This document shows positions 53,777 through 62,861 of a stretch of DNA of 64,000 nt, piece after piece (the stretch's first letter is position 1; every line of letters begins with the position of its first letter). The stretch is from Saprospiraceae bacterium (GTDB lineage: Bacteria; Bacteroidota; Bacteroidia; Chitinophagales; Saprospiraceae). The notes beneath the pieces were generated by a model, which was not told the DNA's origin, did not search any database, and saw only the letters and a program-made list of their open reading frames with translations. A program made the position numbers and the translations under genes. The stretch lies in contig JADJJL010000007.1 of NCBI GenBank assembly GCA_016710265.1, positions 186,001 through 250,000 on the forward strand. The letters are read 5' to 3'.

Positions 53777-55957
53777 ATGCGGCTTGAATATTGGATGTTG
53801 CTATTTACCTTTTTGGGCACCAACCAAAGGATTTTCAGCCAAATTCAAAATCTAGATTCACTGATTGAAGTTGAGTCTAAATATGTACAAGAAGATACGA
53901 TTCGTTGCAAATTATTGATAGACATTGGCAGAGCTTTGTTGATAAAACAAACAAACCAAAGTTTCTTTTATCTGGACAAGGCGATATCACTTGCAGAAAA
54001 GCTACAAAACGGAAAATTACTATCCAATGCAATCAGTGCAAAGGCCACCGGCAATTTTTATTTAAGAAAATTCGCTTTCGCATTAAATGATTTTCAAAAA
54101 GCACTTACCATAAACCAAAAAATTGGAAATGAACAGGGCATTGCCAATAATTACAATAATTTGGGATTGGTGTATCAAGCCACTTTTCAATTCCCGAAAT
54201 CACTTGATTGTTTTCTAAAGACTTTGGCCATAAATGAAAAAACTGGAAATAAACCTGCATTGATTAATGTATTGGGTAATATTGGGAATATTTACTTTGA
54301 ATTGGGCGATTACCAAAAAGCCAAAGATTATGGTGAAAGGGCACTCAACTTATTGGAGCATTCAAACAATAAATCAGCACTTTCTGGTATCCTTACCAAC
54401 CTTGGCAATGCATATACCCATCTCAAAGAATATGAAATTGCTCTCAGTTATAAAATGAAGTCGCTCGGGCTCAACCAAGAAGCAAATGATTCAAATTTGA
54501 TTGCCACCAATTATGGCAATATAGGAAACGTCTATATGCTAATGAAAAAATTTGAAGAGGCGCTGCTTTACTATCAGCGAGGTTTGTCCTTGAATCAAAA
54601 ATTGAATAATCAAAAAGGTATGGCTGAGATGCATTCAGGCTTAACTGAAGTCTACCTACAATTGGAAAAATATCAATTGGCAAAAACCAATGCTTTAACT
54701 GCGCTATTTTATTCGAAAAACAACCAGTTATATAATATCGAAAGAGATAACTTGCTTCATTTAAGTGAGATTTACAAAGCGATTTATAACTACGACAGTG
54801 CTTATTATACTTATCAACAATACATTGAAATTAAACAAAAAATAGACAACGCTGATATCCAAAAGGAAATAACCAAAATAACACTATTGTTTGATTTTAG
54901 CAAGACCGAAGATTCCTTGCGACAAGAACAAATGATTACTGGAATTAAATTAAATGAACAGCTTTTATTATCGGAAAAACAAAAGCAGGAAATACAGCTA
55001 AAACAAAATTCCATTAATTTGGCTCTTAAGGAAAGGGAAATTCAAAAAATACAAATCTTAAAAAGCCAGACTGATTTGAATCTATCTCAAACCCAAAATA
55101 AAATCAAAGAAGAAAAATTAGTTAGCGCAGAAAAAGAAAAAGAACTGCAAGTCACTTTGGTCAATTTACAAAAAGCAGAATTAGATGTGCAAAAAGGAGA
55201 AATTCAATCTCAAAAAAATCAAAAACTATTTTTATTTAGTGGCTTTGGATTGTTGGCAGTTCTAACATTTTCAATTTATCGCAATTTTATAAATCAGAAA
55301 AAATCAAGAAGCGAAATTGAACAAGAGAAAAATAAGTCTGAGTCGCTATTGCATAATATTCTGCCCTTTGAAGTGGCGCAGGAGTTGAAAGAAAAAGGAG
55401 AAACCACCGCAAAAAGATTCAATGAGGTAACAGTTTTATTTAGTGATTTTGTGGACTTTACAAAAGTCGCTGAAAGATTATCACCTGAGGATTTAGTTCA
55501 GGAATTGCATGAATGTTTTAGTCAATTTGATGAAATCATATCCCAACACGGACTAGAAAAAATAAAAACCATAGGCGATGCTTATATGGCTGTTTCAGGA
55601 CTTCCCATTGAGACAAAAAATCACGCTACTAATGCCGCAAATGCTGCTCTTAAAATTGTAACTTTTATGCAACAAAGAATGCAAAAAAAATCACACACTT
55701 TTAGGATCAGATTAGGTTTGCATTCCGGTCCAGTAGTCGCCGGTGTAGTGGGAGTTAAAAAATTTGCTTATGACATTTGGGGCGACACGGTCAATACGGC
55801 AGCGAGGATGGAAACCGCCAGTGAACCAGATAAAATAAATATAAGCGACACCACTGCAAAACACCTGACCCAAAATTTTAATTTAGTGCACCGAGGCAGG
55901 TTGGCGGTCAAAAATAAAGGCGAAATTGAAATGTATTTTTTGGAGCAATCAAAATAA
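53777..55957 (+). CDS. Membrane adenylate cyclase with N-terminal TPR domain
   Basis: 726 residues. A signal peptide (about 1-21) is followed by six or seven TPR repeats (about 40-345), then a coiled coil (about 380-480), one membrane helix (KLFLFSGFGLLAVLTFSIY, about 483-503) and a class III nucleotide cyclase domain (about 545-726). Metal ligands D557 (FSDFVDFT) and D601 (IGDAYMA) are present, with N673 and R677 in DTVNTAARM. The purine-selecting residues K595 and D666 point to ATP and not GTP. The inferred function is to sense something in the periplasm through the TPRs and make cAMP in the cytoplasm. Confidence 0.85.
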   Translation: MRLEYWMLLFTFLGTNQRIFSQIQNLDSLIEVESKYVQEDTIRCKLLIDIGRALLIKQTNQSFFYLDKAISLAEKLQNGKLLSNAISAKATGNFYLRKFAFALNDFQKALTINQKIGNEQGIANNYNNLGLVYQATFQFPKSLDCFLKTLAINEKTGNKPALINVLGNIGNIYFELGDYQKAKDYGERALNLLEHSNNKSALSGILTNLGNAYTHLKEYEIALSYKMKSLGLNQEANDSNLIATNYGNIGNVYMLMKKFEEALLYYQRGLSLNQKLNNQKGMAEMHSGLTEVYLQLEKYQLAKTNALTALFYSKNNQLYNIERDNLLHLSEIYKAIYNYDSAYYTYQQYIEIKQKIDNADIQKEITKITLLFDFSKTEDSLRQEQMITGIKLNEQLLLSEKQKQEIQLKQNSINLALKEREIQKIQILKSQTDLNLSQTQNKIKEEKLVSAEKEKELQVTLVNLQKAELDVQKGEIQSQKNQKLFLFSGFGLLAVLTFSIYRNFINQKKSRSEIEQEKNKSESLLHNILPFEVAQELKEKGETTAKRFNEVTVLFSDFVDFTKVAERLSPEDLVQELHECFSQFDEIISQHGLEKIKTIGDAYMAVSGLPIETKNHATNAANAALKIVTFMQQRMQKKSHTFRIRLGLHSGPVVAGVVGVKKFAYDIWGDTVNTAARMETASEPDKINISDTTAKHLTQNFNLVHRGRLAVKNKGEIEMYFLEQSK

Positions 55958-56013
55958 TTTTCTACTTTAATTAAACATTAAAGTGAATGGATTTGTGATT
56001 CGCATGTTTTAAA

Positions 56014-56886
56014 TTACTTTGAAAGAAGTTCCCTAACTTTTGCTCCGATCAACGATGGGGATTCAACCACATGGATACCACATTCTTCCATTACCTTTAT
56101 CTTGGCTTCAGCAGTATCTTCTGCACCTCCTATTATAGCACCAGCATGACCCATTTTACGTCCTTTAGGTGCTGTTTTACCTGCAATAAATCCAACAACA
56201 GGTTTTGTCCCATAATCCTTAATCCAAAGTGCTGCATCTGTCTCCATACTACCTCCGATCTCTCCAATCATAACAATCGCATGGGTGTCATAATCTGCCA
56301 TCAACATTTGGATTGCTTGAAGAGTGGTTGTGCCAGGGATTGGGTCTCCACCAATTCCAATGCATGTTGATTGTCCTAAACCCACTTGAGTCACTTGATC
56401 TACTGCTTCGTATGTTAAAGTACCTGAACGAGATACAATTCCAACATTCCCTTTTCGGTGTATGAATCCAGGCATTATTCCAACTTTTGCTTCATCCGGA
56501 GTAATTACTCCAGGACAATTTGGGCCGATTAAAACAGTGGGGTAATTTTTAAGGTATTCCTTTACTTTAACCATATCTTGTACAGGAACTCCCTCTGTAA
56601 TACAGATGATGACCAAAATCCCAGCCTCTGCCGCTTCCATAATAGCATCTGCTGCAAATGGTGGTGGCACAAAAATTATTGTTGTATCAGCGTTGGTCTT
56701 TTTAACTGCATCACTCACTGTATTAAAGATGGGTAAACCCAAATGTGTTTGTCCACCTTTTCCCGGAGTGACTCCACCAACCAATGGTGTTCCATATGCA
56801 ATCATTTGTTCTGAATGAAAAGTACCTTCTTTTCCTGTAAATCCTTGTACGATGATTTTTGAATGCTTACTAACTAATACGCTCAT
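56014..56886 (-). CDS. sucD: Succinyl-CoA synthetase subunit alpha
   Basis: 290 residues, normal length. It catalyses the substrate-level phosphorylation step of the TCA cycle with SucC. The CoA-binding fold begins KIIVQGFTGKEGTFHSEQ, and PNCPGVITPDEAKVGIMPG and GIGGDPIPGTT are conserved. The phosphorylated histidine is H247 in KMGHAGAIIGG. SucC is not adjacent, which is common outside enterobacteria. It lies 6 bases after the DivIC-like gene. Confidence 0.95.
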   Translation of the reverse strand: MSVLVSKHSKIIVQGFTGKEGTFHSEQMIAYGTPLVGGVTPGKGGQTHLGLPIFNTVSDAVKKTNADTTIIFVPPPFAADAIMEAAEAGILVIICITEGVPVQDMVKVKEYLKNYPTVLIGPNCPGVITPDEAKVGIMPGFIHRKGNVGIVSRSGTLTYEAVDQVTQVGLGQSTCIGIGGDPIPGTTTLQAIQMLMADYDTHAIVMIGEIGGSMETDAALWIKDYGTKPVVGFIAGKTAPKGRKMGHAGAIIGGAEDTAEAKIKVMEECGIHVVESPSLIGAKVRELLSK

Positions 56887-56892
56887 TTCTAA

Positions 56893-57216
56893 TTACTTCG
56901 TTTTTTTCCTTGTTTCAATAATAAATACATCTTCATCTTTTCTTGACATATGGTATTTCTCCCTAGCAAACTTTTCAAAATTTTGCTCCAAATCCAATTT
57001 GTCAGCTTTAGCTTGAACAATCATTTGCTCATACTCCAATTTCTTGTCTTTTAATTCTGATAGATTACTATAAATTTTGTATTGATTTCTAATATTAAAT
57101 TTATCAAAAAAGCTCATGTAAAATAGAAACAATCCTATTGTAATCAAGGCTTTATGTTTATAAACATAAGAAGTAACTTGAAAAGGCAAATGCAAAATAG
57201 ATGCTCTTTTTTTCAT
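56893..57216 (-). CDS. Septum formation protein DivIC/FtsB-like
   Basis: 107 residues. One membrane segment (HKALITIGLFLFYMSFF, about residues 20-38) is followed by a coiled coil (YSNLSELKDKKLEYEQMIVQ, about 50-85) and a short C-terminal part ending AREKYHMSRKDEDVF. The layout is that of FtsB/DivIC, which joins FtsL and FtsQ in the divisome. The neighbouring eno gene upstream is the classic eno-ftsB arrangement. It lies between eno (34 bases) and sucD (6 bases). Confidence 0.85.
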   Translation of the reverse strand: MKKRASILHLPFQVTSYVYKHKALITIGLFLFYMSFFDKFNIRNQYKIYSNLSELKDKKLEYEQMIVQAKADKLDLEQNFEKFAREKYHMSRKDEDVFIIETRKKTK

Positions 57217-57234
57217 AATTCACGGAATTAGAGG

Positions 57235-57242
57235 CAAATATA
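57235..57242 (-). promoter_or_regulatory. Putative -7 promoter element (TATATTTG) for the divIC-like gene and sucD
   Basis: TATATTTG on the minus strand is a full match, 18 bases before the ATG at 57216. A TTG at 57261-57259 lies 16 bases upstream of it, slightly short. It would allow transcription separate from eno. Confidence 0.42.
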
Positions 57243-57250
57243 CATATTAT

Positions 57251-58537
57251 TTACTTTTCAAGTAATCTTTTGCCAAAGAAAGTTGATTGCCCATCTAATT
57301 CCTCTTCTATTCGAATTAATTGATTGTATTTTGAAATCCTATCAGATCTTGACATTGAGCCAGTCTTAATTTGCCCTGCATTTAATCCAACAGCCAAATC
57401 TGCAATAAAATGGTCTTCAGTCTCTCCACTTCGATGAGAAATAACTGTTGTAAATGAAGCTTGTTGTGCCATTCTGACGGCTTCCATGGTTTCTGTTAAA
57501 GTTCCAATTTGGTTGACTTTTACCAAAATAGAATTTGAAGCTTTTAATTGGATACCTTTTTTTAATCTTTCGACGTTTGTTACATACAAATCATCTCCAA
57601 CCAGTTGAACCTTGCTGCCGATTTTTGACTGAAGTTGGACCCAACCATTCCAATCATCTTCTGACAGTCCATCTTCTAGGCTAATGATAGGATACTTATT
57701 TACCCAATCTTGCCAAAATGAAACCATTTCTTCAGAGTTTAAACTCTTTGCTCCAGATTTATTAAATTCATATAAGCCAGTTTCTTTATTGTACATTTCA
57801 GTTACTGCTGCATCTAGTCCAATATAAACATTTTCGCCTGGTTTATATCCTGCTTTTTCAATGGCAGTTAAAATAATTTCTACAGCCTCTTGGTTAGAAT
57901 TTAAAGATGGAGCAAATCCGCCTTCATCACCAACATTTGTAGAATAAGATTTAGATTTTAGGACTTTTTTGAGGGTATGAAATATTTCCGATCCCATGCG
58001 GACAGCATGAGAAAATGATTCTGCACCTACAGGGACAATCATAAATTCTTGAAAGTCTAATTTGTTATCAGCATGAGCACCACCGTTTATGATGTTCATC
58101 ATAGGAAGTGGTAAAATATGTGCATTAGATCCTCCTAAATAACGATAAAGAGGTAAATCTGATTCATCTGCTGCTGCCCTTGCAGATGCCAAAGAAACCG
58201 CTAAAAGTGCATTGGCGCCAAGCCTATTTTTATTGGATGTTCCATCCAATTCTATCATCGTTTGGTCAATTAGTCTTTGATCTCCAACCTCAATTCCTAT
58301 GATCGAATCGGCAATTTCTTCTTCAATCGATTGGCAAGCCTGTAGCACACCTTTACCCAAATATTGTTGAGGATCACCATCGCGTTTTTCTACAGCCTCA
58401 TAAGTTCCTGTAGAAGCACCAGATGGAACGGCTGCGCGACCCAAAAACCCATCTTCAGTAATCACATCTGCCTCAATCGTCGGGAAACCCCGACTATCTA
58501 AAATTTGTCTGGCAATAATGTCTAATATTCGACTCAT
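57251..58537 (-). CDS. eno: Enolase (phosphopyruvate hydratase)
   Basis: 428 residues, normal. It converts 2-phosphoglycerate to phosphoenolpyruvate. ARQILDSRGFPTIEADV and PSGASTGTYEAVEKRDGD are the N-terminal boxes. Mg and catalytic motifs include SLEDGLSEDDWNGW, VQLVGDDLYVTN and LVKVNQIGTLTETMEAV, and SHRSGETEDHFIADLAVG closes the barrel. It lies 9 bases after carA on the same strand, so both are on one transcript, with ftsB-like and sucD genes downstream. Confidence 0.97.
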   Translation of the reverse strand: MSRILDIIARQILDSRGFPTIEADVITEDGFLGRAAVPSGASTGTYEAVEKRDGDPQQYLGKGVLQACQSIEEEIADSIIGIEVGDQRLIDQTMIELDGTSNKNRLGANALLAVSLASARAAADESDLPLYRYLGGSNAHILPLPMMNIINGGAHADNKLDFQEFMIVPVGAESFSHAVRMGSEIFHTLKKVLKSKSYSTNVGDEGGFAPSLNSNQEAVEIILTAIEKAGYKPGENVYIGLDAAVTEMYNKETGLYEFNKSGAKSLNSEEMVSFWQDWVNKYPIISLEDGLSEDDWNGWVQLQSKIGSKVQLVGDDLYVTNVERLKKGIQLKASNSILVKVNQIGTLTETMEAVRMAQQASFTTVISHRSGETEDHFIADLAVGLNAGQIKTGSMSRSDRISKYNQLIRIEEELDGQSTFFGKRLLEK

Positions 58538-58546
58538 TGGATATAT

Positions 58547-59674
58547 TTATGATGATTGTTTAATTCCAAGTTCCTTTTGGACCAATTTAGAAAATTGTCC
58601 GAATAGGTACCTGGAATCATGAGGCCCTGGTCCTGCTTCCGGATGATATTGTACACTAAAAATTGGAGCATTGTTAAAACTAAATCCTTCGACACTTTGA
58701 TCATTGAGATTAATGTGGGTTAAGGTTAAATCTTTTTTATGCTTTTTCAAATCCTCCATATCAACAGCAAAACCATGATTCTGAGAAGTAATTTCGGCCA
58801 AACCGGTATTGAGATTTTTTACTGGATGATTGGATCCTCTATGACCATGAAACATTTTTATAGTCTTAACTCCCTTGGCTAAACCTAAAATTTGATGCCC
58901 TAAACAGATCCCAAAAGTTGGTTTTCCTGAATTGATGATTTGACTGGCCGTTTGTATTGCATAATCCATGACAGCAGGATCGCCAGGTCCATTCGATAAA
59001 AAAAATGAATCTGGCTTCCATTCATTCAATTCTGCAAAACTGGTTTTTGCTGGAAAGACTCTTAAATAAAAATGTTGAGCGGTCAATTGTTTTAATATAC
59101 TAGTTTTGATGCCATAATCTAAAACTGCCAATCTGGTGGCAGATTCAGTTCCGGGAATATCGTAAATCCTAGTCGTGGAAACTTGAGAGGACAACTCCAA
59201 TCCCTCCATGGAAGGGACCATATCTAATCTTGATTTCAACTTTTCAGGGTCCAAAATTTCGCTGGAAATAATTGAATTCATAGATCCAAAAGTTCTTATA
59301 TGCCGCACCAAAGCTCGTGTGTCAAGGTCATAGATGCAAACGATCTTATTTTGTACCAAGAAATCTTCAAGTGAAGAATCTGCCAAATTTCTGCTATATT
59401 GTTCAGAAAAATTTCGACAAACCAAACCTGAAACTTGTACTTTACTTGACTCAGACTCTTGTTCCTTTGTTCCGTAATTACCAATATGAACATTGGTCAT
59501 TACAATGATTTGTCCATAATAACTTGGGTCAGTAAAAATTTCTTGATACCCTGTCATCCCGGTATTAAAACATATTTCACCAGTACAGGTCCCAACAAAT
59601 CCTGCTGCCCTACCCCTTAATACGGTGCCATCTTGAAGAACCATGATGGCTGAGCCCAATGGTTTGTTAGACAT
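58547..59674 (-). CDS. carA: Carbamoyl-phosphate synthase small subunit (glutaminase)
   Basis: 375 residues, normal. It releases ammonia from glutamine for carbamoyl phosphate synthesis (pyrimidines and arginine). The class I glutamine amidotransferase domain is at the C-terminus, with the nucleophile C257 in FGICLGHQILG and H344 and E346 in YHPEAGPGP. The N-terminal CarA domain has GEICFNTGMTGYQEIFTDPS. CarB is not in this window. It heads the carA-eno-divIC-sucD run behind a promoter-like element at 59699. Confidence 0.96.
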   Translation of the reverse strand: MSNKPLGSAIMVLQDGTVLRGRAAGFVGTCTGEICFNTGMTGYQEIFTDPSYYGQIIVMTNVHIGNYGTKEQESESSKVQVSGLVCRNFSEQYSRNLADSSLEDFLVQNKIVCIYDLDTRALVRHIRTFGSMNSIISSEILDPEKLKSRLDMVPSMEGLELSSQVSTTRIYDIPGTESATRLAVLDYGIKTSILKQLTAQHFYLRVFPAKTSFAELNEWKPDSFFLSNGPGDPAVMDYAIQTASQIINSGKPTFGICLGHQILGLAKGVKTIKMFHGHRGSNHPVKNLNTGLAEITSQNHGFAVDMEDLKKHKKDLTLTHINLNDQSVEGFSFNNAPIFSVQYHPEAGPGPHDSRYLFGQFSKLVQKELGIKQSS

Positions 59675-59698
59675 TTAGTTTTATTATTTTAAAGTCCG

Positions 59699-59727
59699 CA
59701 AATATACGAATTATCAATATATATCAA
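59699..59727 (-). promoter_or_regulatory. Promoter of the carA-eno operon (TTG-N18-TATATTTG)
   Basis: On the minus strand TTG (59727-59725) and TATATTTG (59706-59699) are separated by 18 bases, a good fit to the Bacteroidota -33/-7 promoter. They lie just downstream of the rplQ terminator and 25 bases before the carA ATG. Confidence 0.55.
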
Positions 59728-59750
59728 TTTTATATAAGTAACATAAAGCC

Positions 59751-59777
59751 AAAAAAAAAGCGGCCGTAAGCCGCTTT
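59751..59777 (-). terminator. Intrinsic terminator of the ribosomal protein operon
   Basis: On the minus strand AAGCGGC (59776-59770) pairs with GCCGCTT (59764-59758) around the loop TTACG, and a run of nine T follows (59759-59751). It is the strongest terminator in the window, 13 bases after the rplQ stop codon. Confidence 0.88.
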
Positions 59778-59789
59778 GGTATTATACTT

Positions 59790-60323
59790 TTATTCTTTTG
59801 ATTCGCTTTCCGATTCTGCCAACTCAGACTTATCAGATATTGTCGTCTCTGCATCATTTTTTTGGTTTGCATCTTCAGACTTTGTTTTCTTTACCGCAGA
59901 TCTTCTAGTTCTTTTTACTACTTTTGTTTCAGGCGCTTTAGCTGCGGATGCAGAAACCATAGTAGTATTGTAGTCAACTAATTCTATAATGGCCATTTCA
60001 GCTCCATCACCTTTCCTAAAACCAGTTCTGATCACTCTTGTATATCCTCCAGGTCTGTCAGCGACTTTTATTGCTACATTGCCAAATAGCTCGGCTACAA
60101 CTTCTTTATTATTCAAATATCCAAAAACTATCCTTCTACTATGTGTTGAATTGGATTTGGATTTTGTGATAATAGGTTCCACATATACTCTTAAAGCTTT
60201 GGCTTTCGCCAAAGTAGTTTTAATGCGCTTATGTTGAATCAATGCACCAGCTAGATTTCTTAGTAAGGCCACACGGTGTCCTTTCTTTCTACTCAGGTGG
60301 TTAAATTTCTTCCCATGTCTCAT
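59790..60323 (-). CDS. rplQ: 50S ribosomal protein L17 with charged C-terminal extension
   Basis: 177 residues; the core L17 fold (about 1-120) starts MRHGKKFNHLSRKKGHRVAL and includes the RTGFRKGDGAEMAIIELVDY box. A C-terminal tail (about 125-177) is rich in lysine, then in glutamate and serine (ending ESESESKE). E. coli L17 has 127 residues; such tails are common in Bacteroidota. It is the last gene of the ribosomal operon, followed by a strong terminator. Confidence 0.96.
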   Translation of the reverse strand: MRHGKKFNHLSRKKGHRVALLRNLAGALIQHKRIKTTLAKAKALRVYVEPIITKSKSNSTHSRRIVFGYLNNKEVVAELFGNVAIKVADRPGGYTRVIRTGFRKGDGAEMAIIELVDYNTTMVSASAAKAPETKVVKRTRRSAVKKTKSEDANQKNDAETTISDKSELAESESESKE

Positions 60324-60363
60324 GACTGAACTGTTTTAATTCTAATTCTAAATTAATAAAAGA

Positions 60364-61374
60364 CTAATCTTTTTGATTATCCTCGTCCATTTTGAATTTA
60401 CCTAGGTCCATTCCAAATGACAAACTTTTTGTTTCTAAGAGCTCTTCGATCTCGACTAGAGATTTTTTTCCAAAATTTCTAAATTTAAGTAACTCATGGG
60501 TATCAAATTTTACCAATTCACCCAAAGTATTGATTTTTGCCGCTTTAAGACAATTGTAAGCTCTCACTGACAAATCAAGGTCTTCTAATGGTGTCTTTAG
60601 TAATTTTCTCATGTGGAGTGTTTGCTCATCTACCACATTCTCTTCTTTCTTCACTGCATCTTCAAAAGTAATATTTTCATCTGTGATTAAAAGCAGATGC
60701 TCTATCAAAATTTTTGAAGCTTCTTTTACAGCAGCTTCTGGATGTATTGTTCCATCTGTTTTAATTTCCAGAATCAATTTTTCATAGTCGGTTTTTTGAC
60801 CTACCCTTGTATTGGAAATGCTGTAAGTTACTTTTTTGATAGGAGTATAAATGGCATCCAACGGAATAACCCCAATTGGAAGGTCTTTGGTAAGATTTTC
60901 ATCAGCTGGTACATAACCACGACCTTTGGCAACTGTTATTTCAATTTCCAAATTAACAAACGGTTCCATGTGACAAATAACTTGATCTGGATTTGTTACA
61001 GTGAAAACATTTGTAAATTTTTCAATATCTCCAGCGGTAAAAGATTCTTGTCCGCTGATTGTGATATAGATTTTTTCTTCTCTTATATCGTCTTCCTTAT
61101 TGGCCGGCTTAAGCCTTACTTGCTTAAGATTTAAAATTATTTCGACCACATCTTCAATAACACCTTTGATGGTGGAAAATTCATGATCAACTCCTGCAAT
61201 TCTAACTAAAGTGATCGCATGACCCTCTAAAGATGACAAAAGTACCCTTCTTAAAGAATTTCCTAAAGTTTGACCAAAACCTGGTTCCAGAGGTTTGAAT
61301 TCAAAAGAACCTTCATAATCAGTCGCTTTTTGGAGAATAATTTTTTCAGGTTTTTGAAAATTTAAAATGCTCAT
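60364..61374 (-). CDS. rpoA: RNA polymerase subunit alpha
   Basis: 336 residues, normal. The N-terminal dimerisation domain (about 1-235) has FEFKPLEPGFGQTLGNSLRR and LLSSLEGHAITLVRIAGVDH. The C-terminal DNA-contact domain (about 255-325) has LDLSVRAYNCLKAAKINTLG and ELLKFRNFGKKSLVEIEELL. Gene order rpsM-rpsK-rpsD-rpoA-rplQ is the universal one. Spacing to rpsD is 36 bases and to rplQ 40 bases. Confidence 0.98.
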   Translation of the reverse strand: MSILNFQKPEKIILQKATDYEGSFEFKPLEPGFGQTLGNSLRRVLLSSLEGHAITLVRIAGVDHEFSTIKGVIEDVVEIILNLKQVRLKPANKEDDIREEKIYITISGQESFTAGDIEKFTNVFTVTNPDQVICHMEPFVNLEIEITVAKGRGYVPADENLTKDLPIGVIPLDAIYTPIKKVTYSISNTRVGQKTDYEKLILEIKTDGTIHPEAAVKEASKILIEHLLLITDENITFEDAVKKEENVVDEQTLHMRKLLKTPLEDLDLSVRAYNCLKAAKINTLGELVKFDTHELLKFRNFGKKSLVEIEELLETKSLSFGMDLGKFKMDEDNQKD

Positions 61375-61410
61375 ATCCTTGGATAAATTGAGATGAATAA
61401 TTAGAAATTG

Positions 61411-62022
61411 TTATTTCGAGTACAACTCGACAATAAGTTGTTCATTGATGTTTTCAGGAATCTGGTCTCTGTTTGGATATTGTAGGAATTTTCCTTCCAT
61501 TTTATCATTGTTCCACTCCAACCAAGGAAATTTTCTGACATCAGATTTTTGTGCAACTTGGTGAGAAATGTATTCCAAGTTTTGAGAATTACCTTTGACA
61601 GTCACAATATCTCCTGGTTTTAACCTATAAGAAGGAACATTGCATACTTTACCATTCACGGCAATATGTCTATGAGATACTATTTGACGTGCGCCTTTTC
61701 TAGTAGAAGAAATTCCAAATCTAAATACTGTATTGTCAAGTCTGGCCTCTAAAAATTGAAAAAGTACCTCACCCGTTACTCCTGATTTTTTGTGGGCATC
61801 GTGAAAAACATTTCTAAACTGTCTCTCCAATACTCCATAGGTGAATTTGGCTTTTTGCTTTTCAATCAACTGCAAAGCGTAATCAGATTTTTGTTTTTTC
61901 CTCCGTGAAGGGCCATGTTGCCCTGGAGGATATTTCTTCTTTTCAAAATATTTATCATATCCTGTCAACGATTGACCTACTGCTCGTGACTTTTTGGTTA
62001 CCGGTCCTGTATATCTTGCCAT
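61411..62022 (-). CDS. rpsD: 30S ribosomal protein S4
   Basis: 203 residues. MARYTGPVTKKSRAVGQSLT is the N-terminus; it lacks the zinc-binding cysteines of the C+ form. The S4 RNA-binding domain is RLDNTVFRFGISSTRKGARQ and ISHRHIAVNGKVCNVPSYRL. S4 starts assembly of the small subunit and often represses its own operon. It lies between rpsK (30 bases) and rpoA. Confidence 0.97.
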   Translation of the reverse strand: MARYTGPVTKKSRAVGQSLTGYDKYFEKKKYPPGQHGPSRRKKQKSDYALQLIEKQKAKFTYGVLERQFRNVFHDAHKKSGVTGEVLFQFLEARLDNTVFRFGISSTRKGARQIVSHRHIAVNGKVCNVPSYRLKPGDIVTVKGNSQNLEYISHQVAQKSDVRKFPWLEWNNDKMEGKFLQYPNRDQIPENINEQLIVELYSK

Positions 62023-62052
62023 ATCTTATAAAATCTTACTAGCTGAGGGTAA

Positions 62053-62439
62053 TTATATTCTTCTTTGTTTAGGGGGTCTACATCCATTGTGTGGAATCGG
62101 AGTGATGTCCGTAATTTTAAGAACTTTAATTCCTGACCCATCAATTGCTCTAATTGCAGCTTCTCTTCCAGACCCAGGACCTTTTACAAACACTTCTGCA
62201 CTTCTCATTCCTGCATCATAGGCTACCATGGCAGCTGAGTTTGCAGAAAGTTGGGCTGCATAAGGCGTGTTCTTTTTGGAACCTCGGAAGCCTGCTTTTC
62301 CAGCGCTTCCCCAAGATATTACTTCACCAATTCGGTTACACACTGAAATAATAATATTATTAAAAGAAGCCTGAATAAACACAAGTCCTTCAGCGTCAAC
62401 TTTTACTTTCCTTTTTTTAGCTTTTTTACCCTTTGCCAT
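62053..62439 (-). CDS. rpsK: 30S ribosomal protein S11
   Basis: 128 residues, normal. A basic N-terminus (KGKKAKKRKVKVDAEG) precedes ASFNNIIISVCNRIGEVISW and ending KITDITPIPHNGCRPPKQRR, the classic S11 signature. It forms part of the platform of the small subunit with S6, S18 and S21. It lies 32 bases after rpsM and 30 bases before rpsD in the alpha-operon order. Confidence 0.97.
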   Translation of the reverse strand: MAKGKKAKKRKVKVDAEGLVFIQASFNNIIISVCNRIGEVISWGSAGKAGFRGSKKNTPYAAQLSANSAAMVAYDAGMRSAEVFVKGPGSGREAAIRAIDGSGIKVLKITDITPIPHNGCRPPKQRRI

Positions 62440-62471
62440 TTAAAACAATTTTTTAAATCTAAATCTAATGA

Positions 62472-62849
62472 TTACTTGGTTACTTTCTTCTTATTAGCAA
62501 CTGTCTTTCTCTTACCTTTCCTTGTTCTTGCATTTGTTTTAGTCCTTTGTCCTCTTACAGGTAGACCTTTTCTGTGACGTATTCCCCTGAAACAGGCAAT
62601 GTCCATCAATCTTTTGATACTTAATTGGACTTCAGAGCGAAGTTCTCCTTCCACTTTGATTTCATCTTGAATAAGTTTAGCTATTGACTGAACTTGATCA
62701 TTAGACCACTCATTTACACGAGTACTTTCATCTATATCAAGTTTATGTAGAATATTGGAGGCAGTGGTGCGTCCAATACCGTAAATATAGGTAAGGCCTA
62801 TAACACCTCTTTTGTTTCTTGGAAGATCTATACCAGCTATACGAGCCAT
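62472..62849 (-). CDS. rpsM: 30S ribosomal protein S13
   Basis: 125 residues. MARIAGIDLPRNKRGVIGLT starts the protein, GLTYIYGIGRTTASNIL is the helix-two-turn-helix, and CFRGIRHRKGLPVRGQRTKT is the conserved C-terminal arm. S13 sits at the subunit head and contacts the P-site tRNA. It follows rpmJ with 12 bases between them. Confidence 0.97.
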   Translation of the reverse strand: MARIAGIDLPRNKRGVIGLTYIYGIGRTTASNILHKLDIDESTRVNEWSNDQVQSIAKLIQDEIKVEGELRSEVQLSIKRLMDIACFRGIRHRKGLPVRGQRTKTNARTRKGKRKTVANKKKVTK

Positions 62850-62861
62850 AATAATGATTGA

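Noticed and set aside
60742..61134. 130-codon plus-strand frame inside rpoA
   Set aside because: Antisense to a conserved part of RpoA; rich in rare Cys/Trp/Phe combinations, not protein-like.
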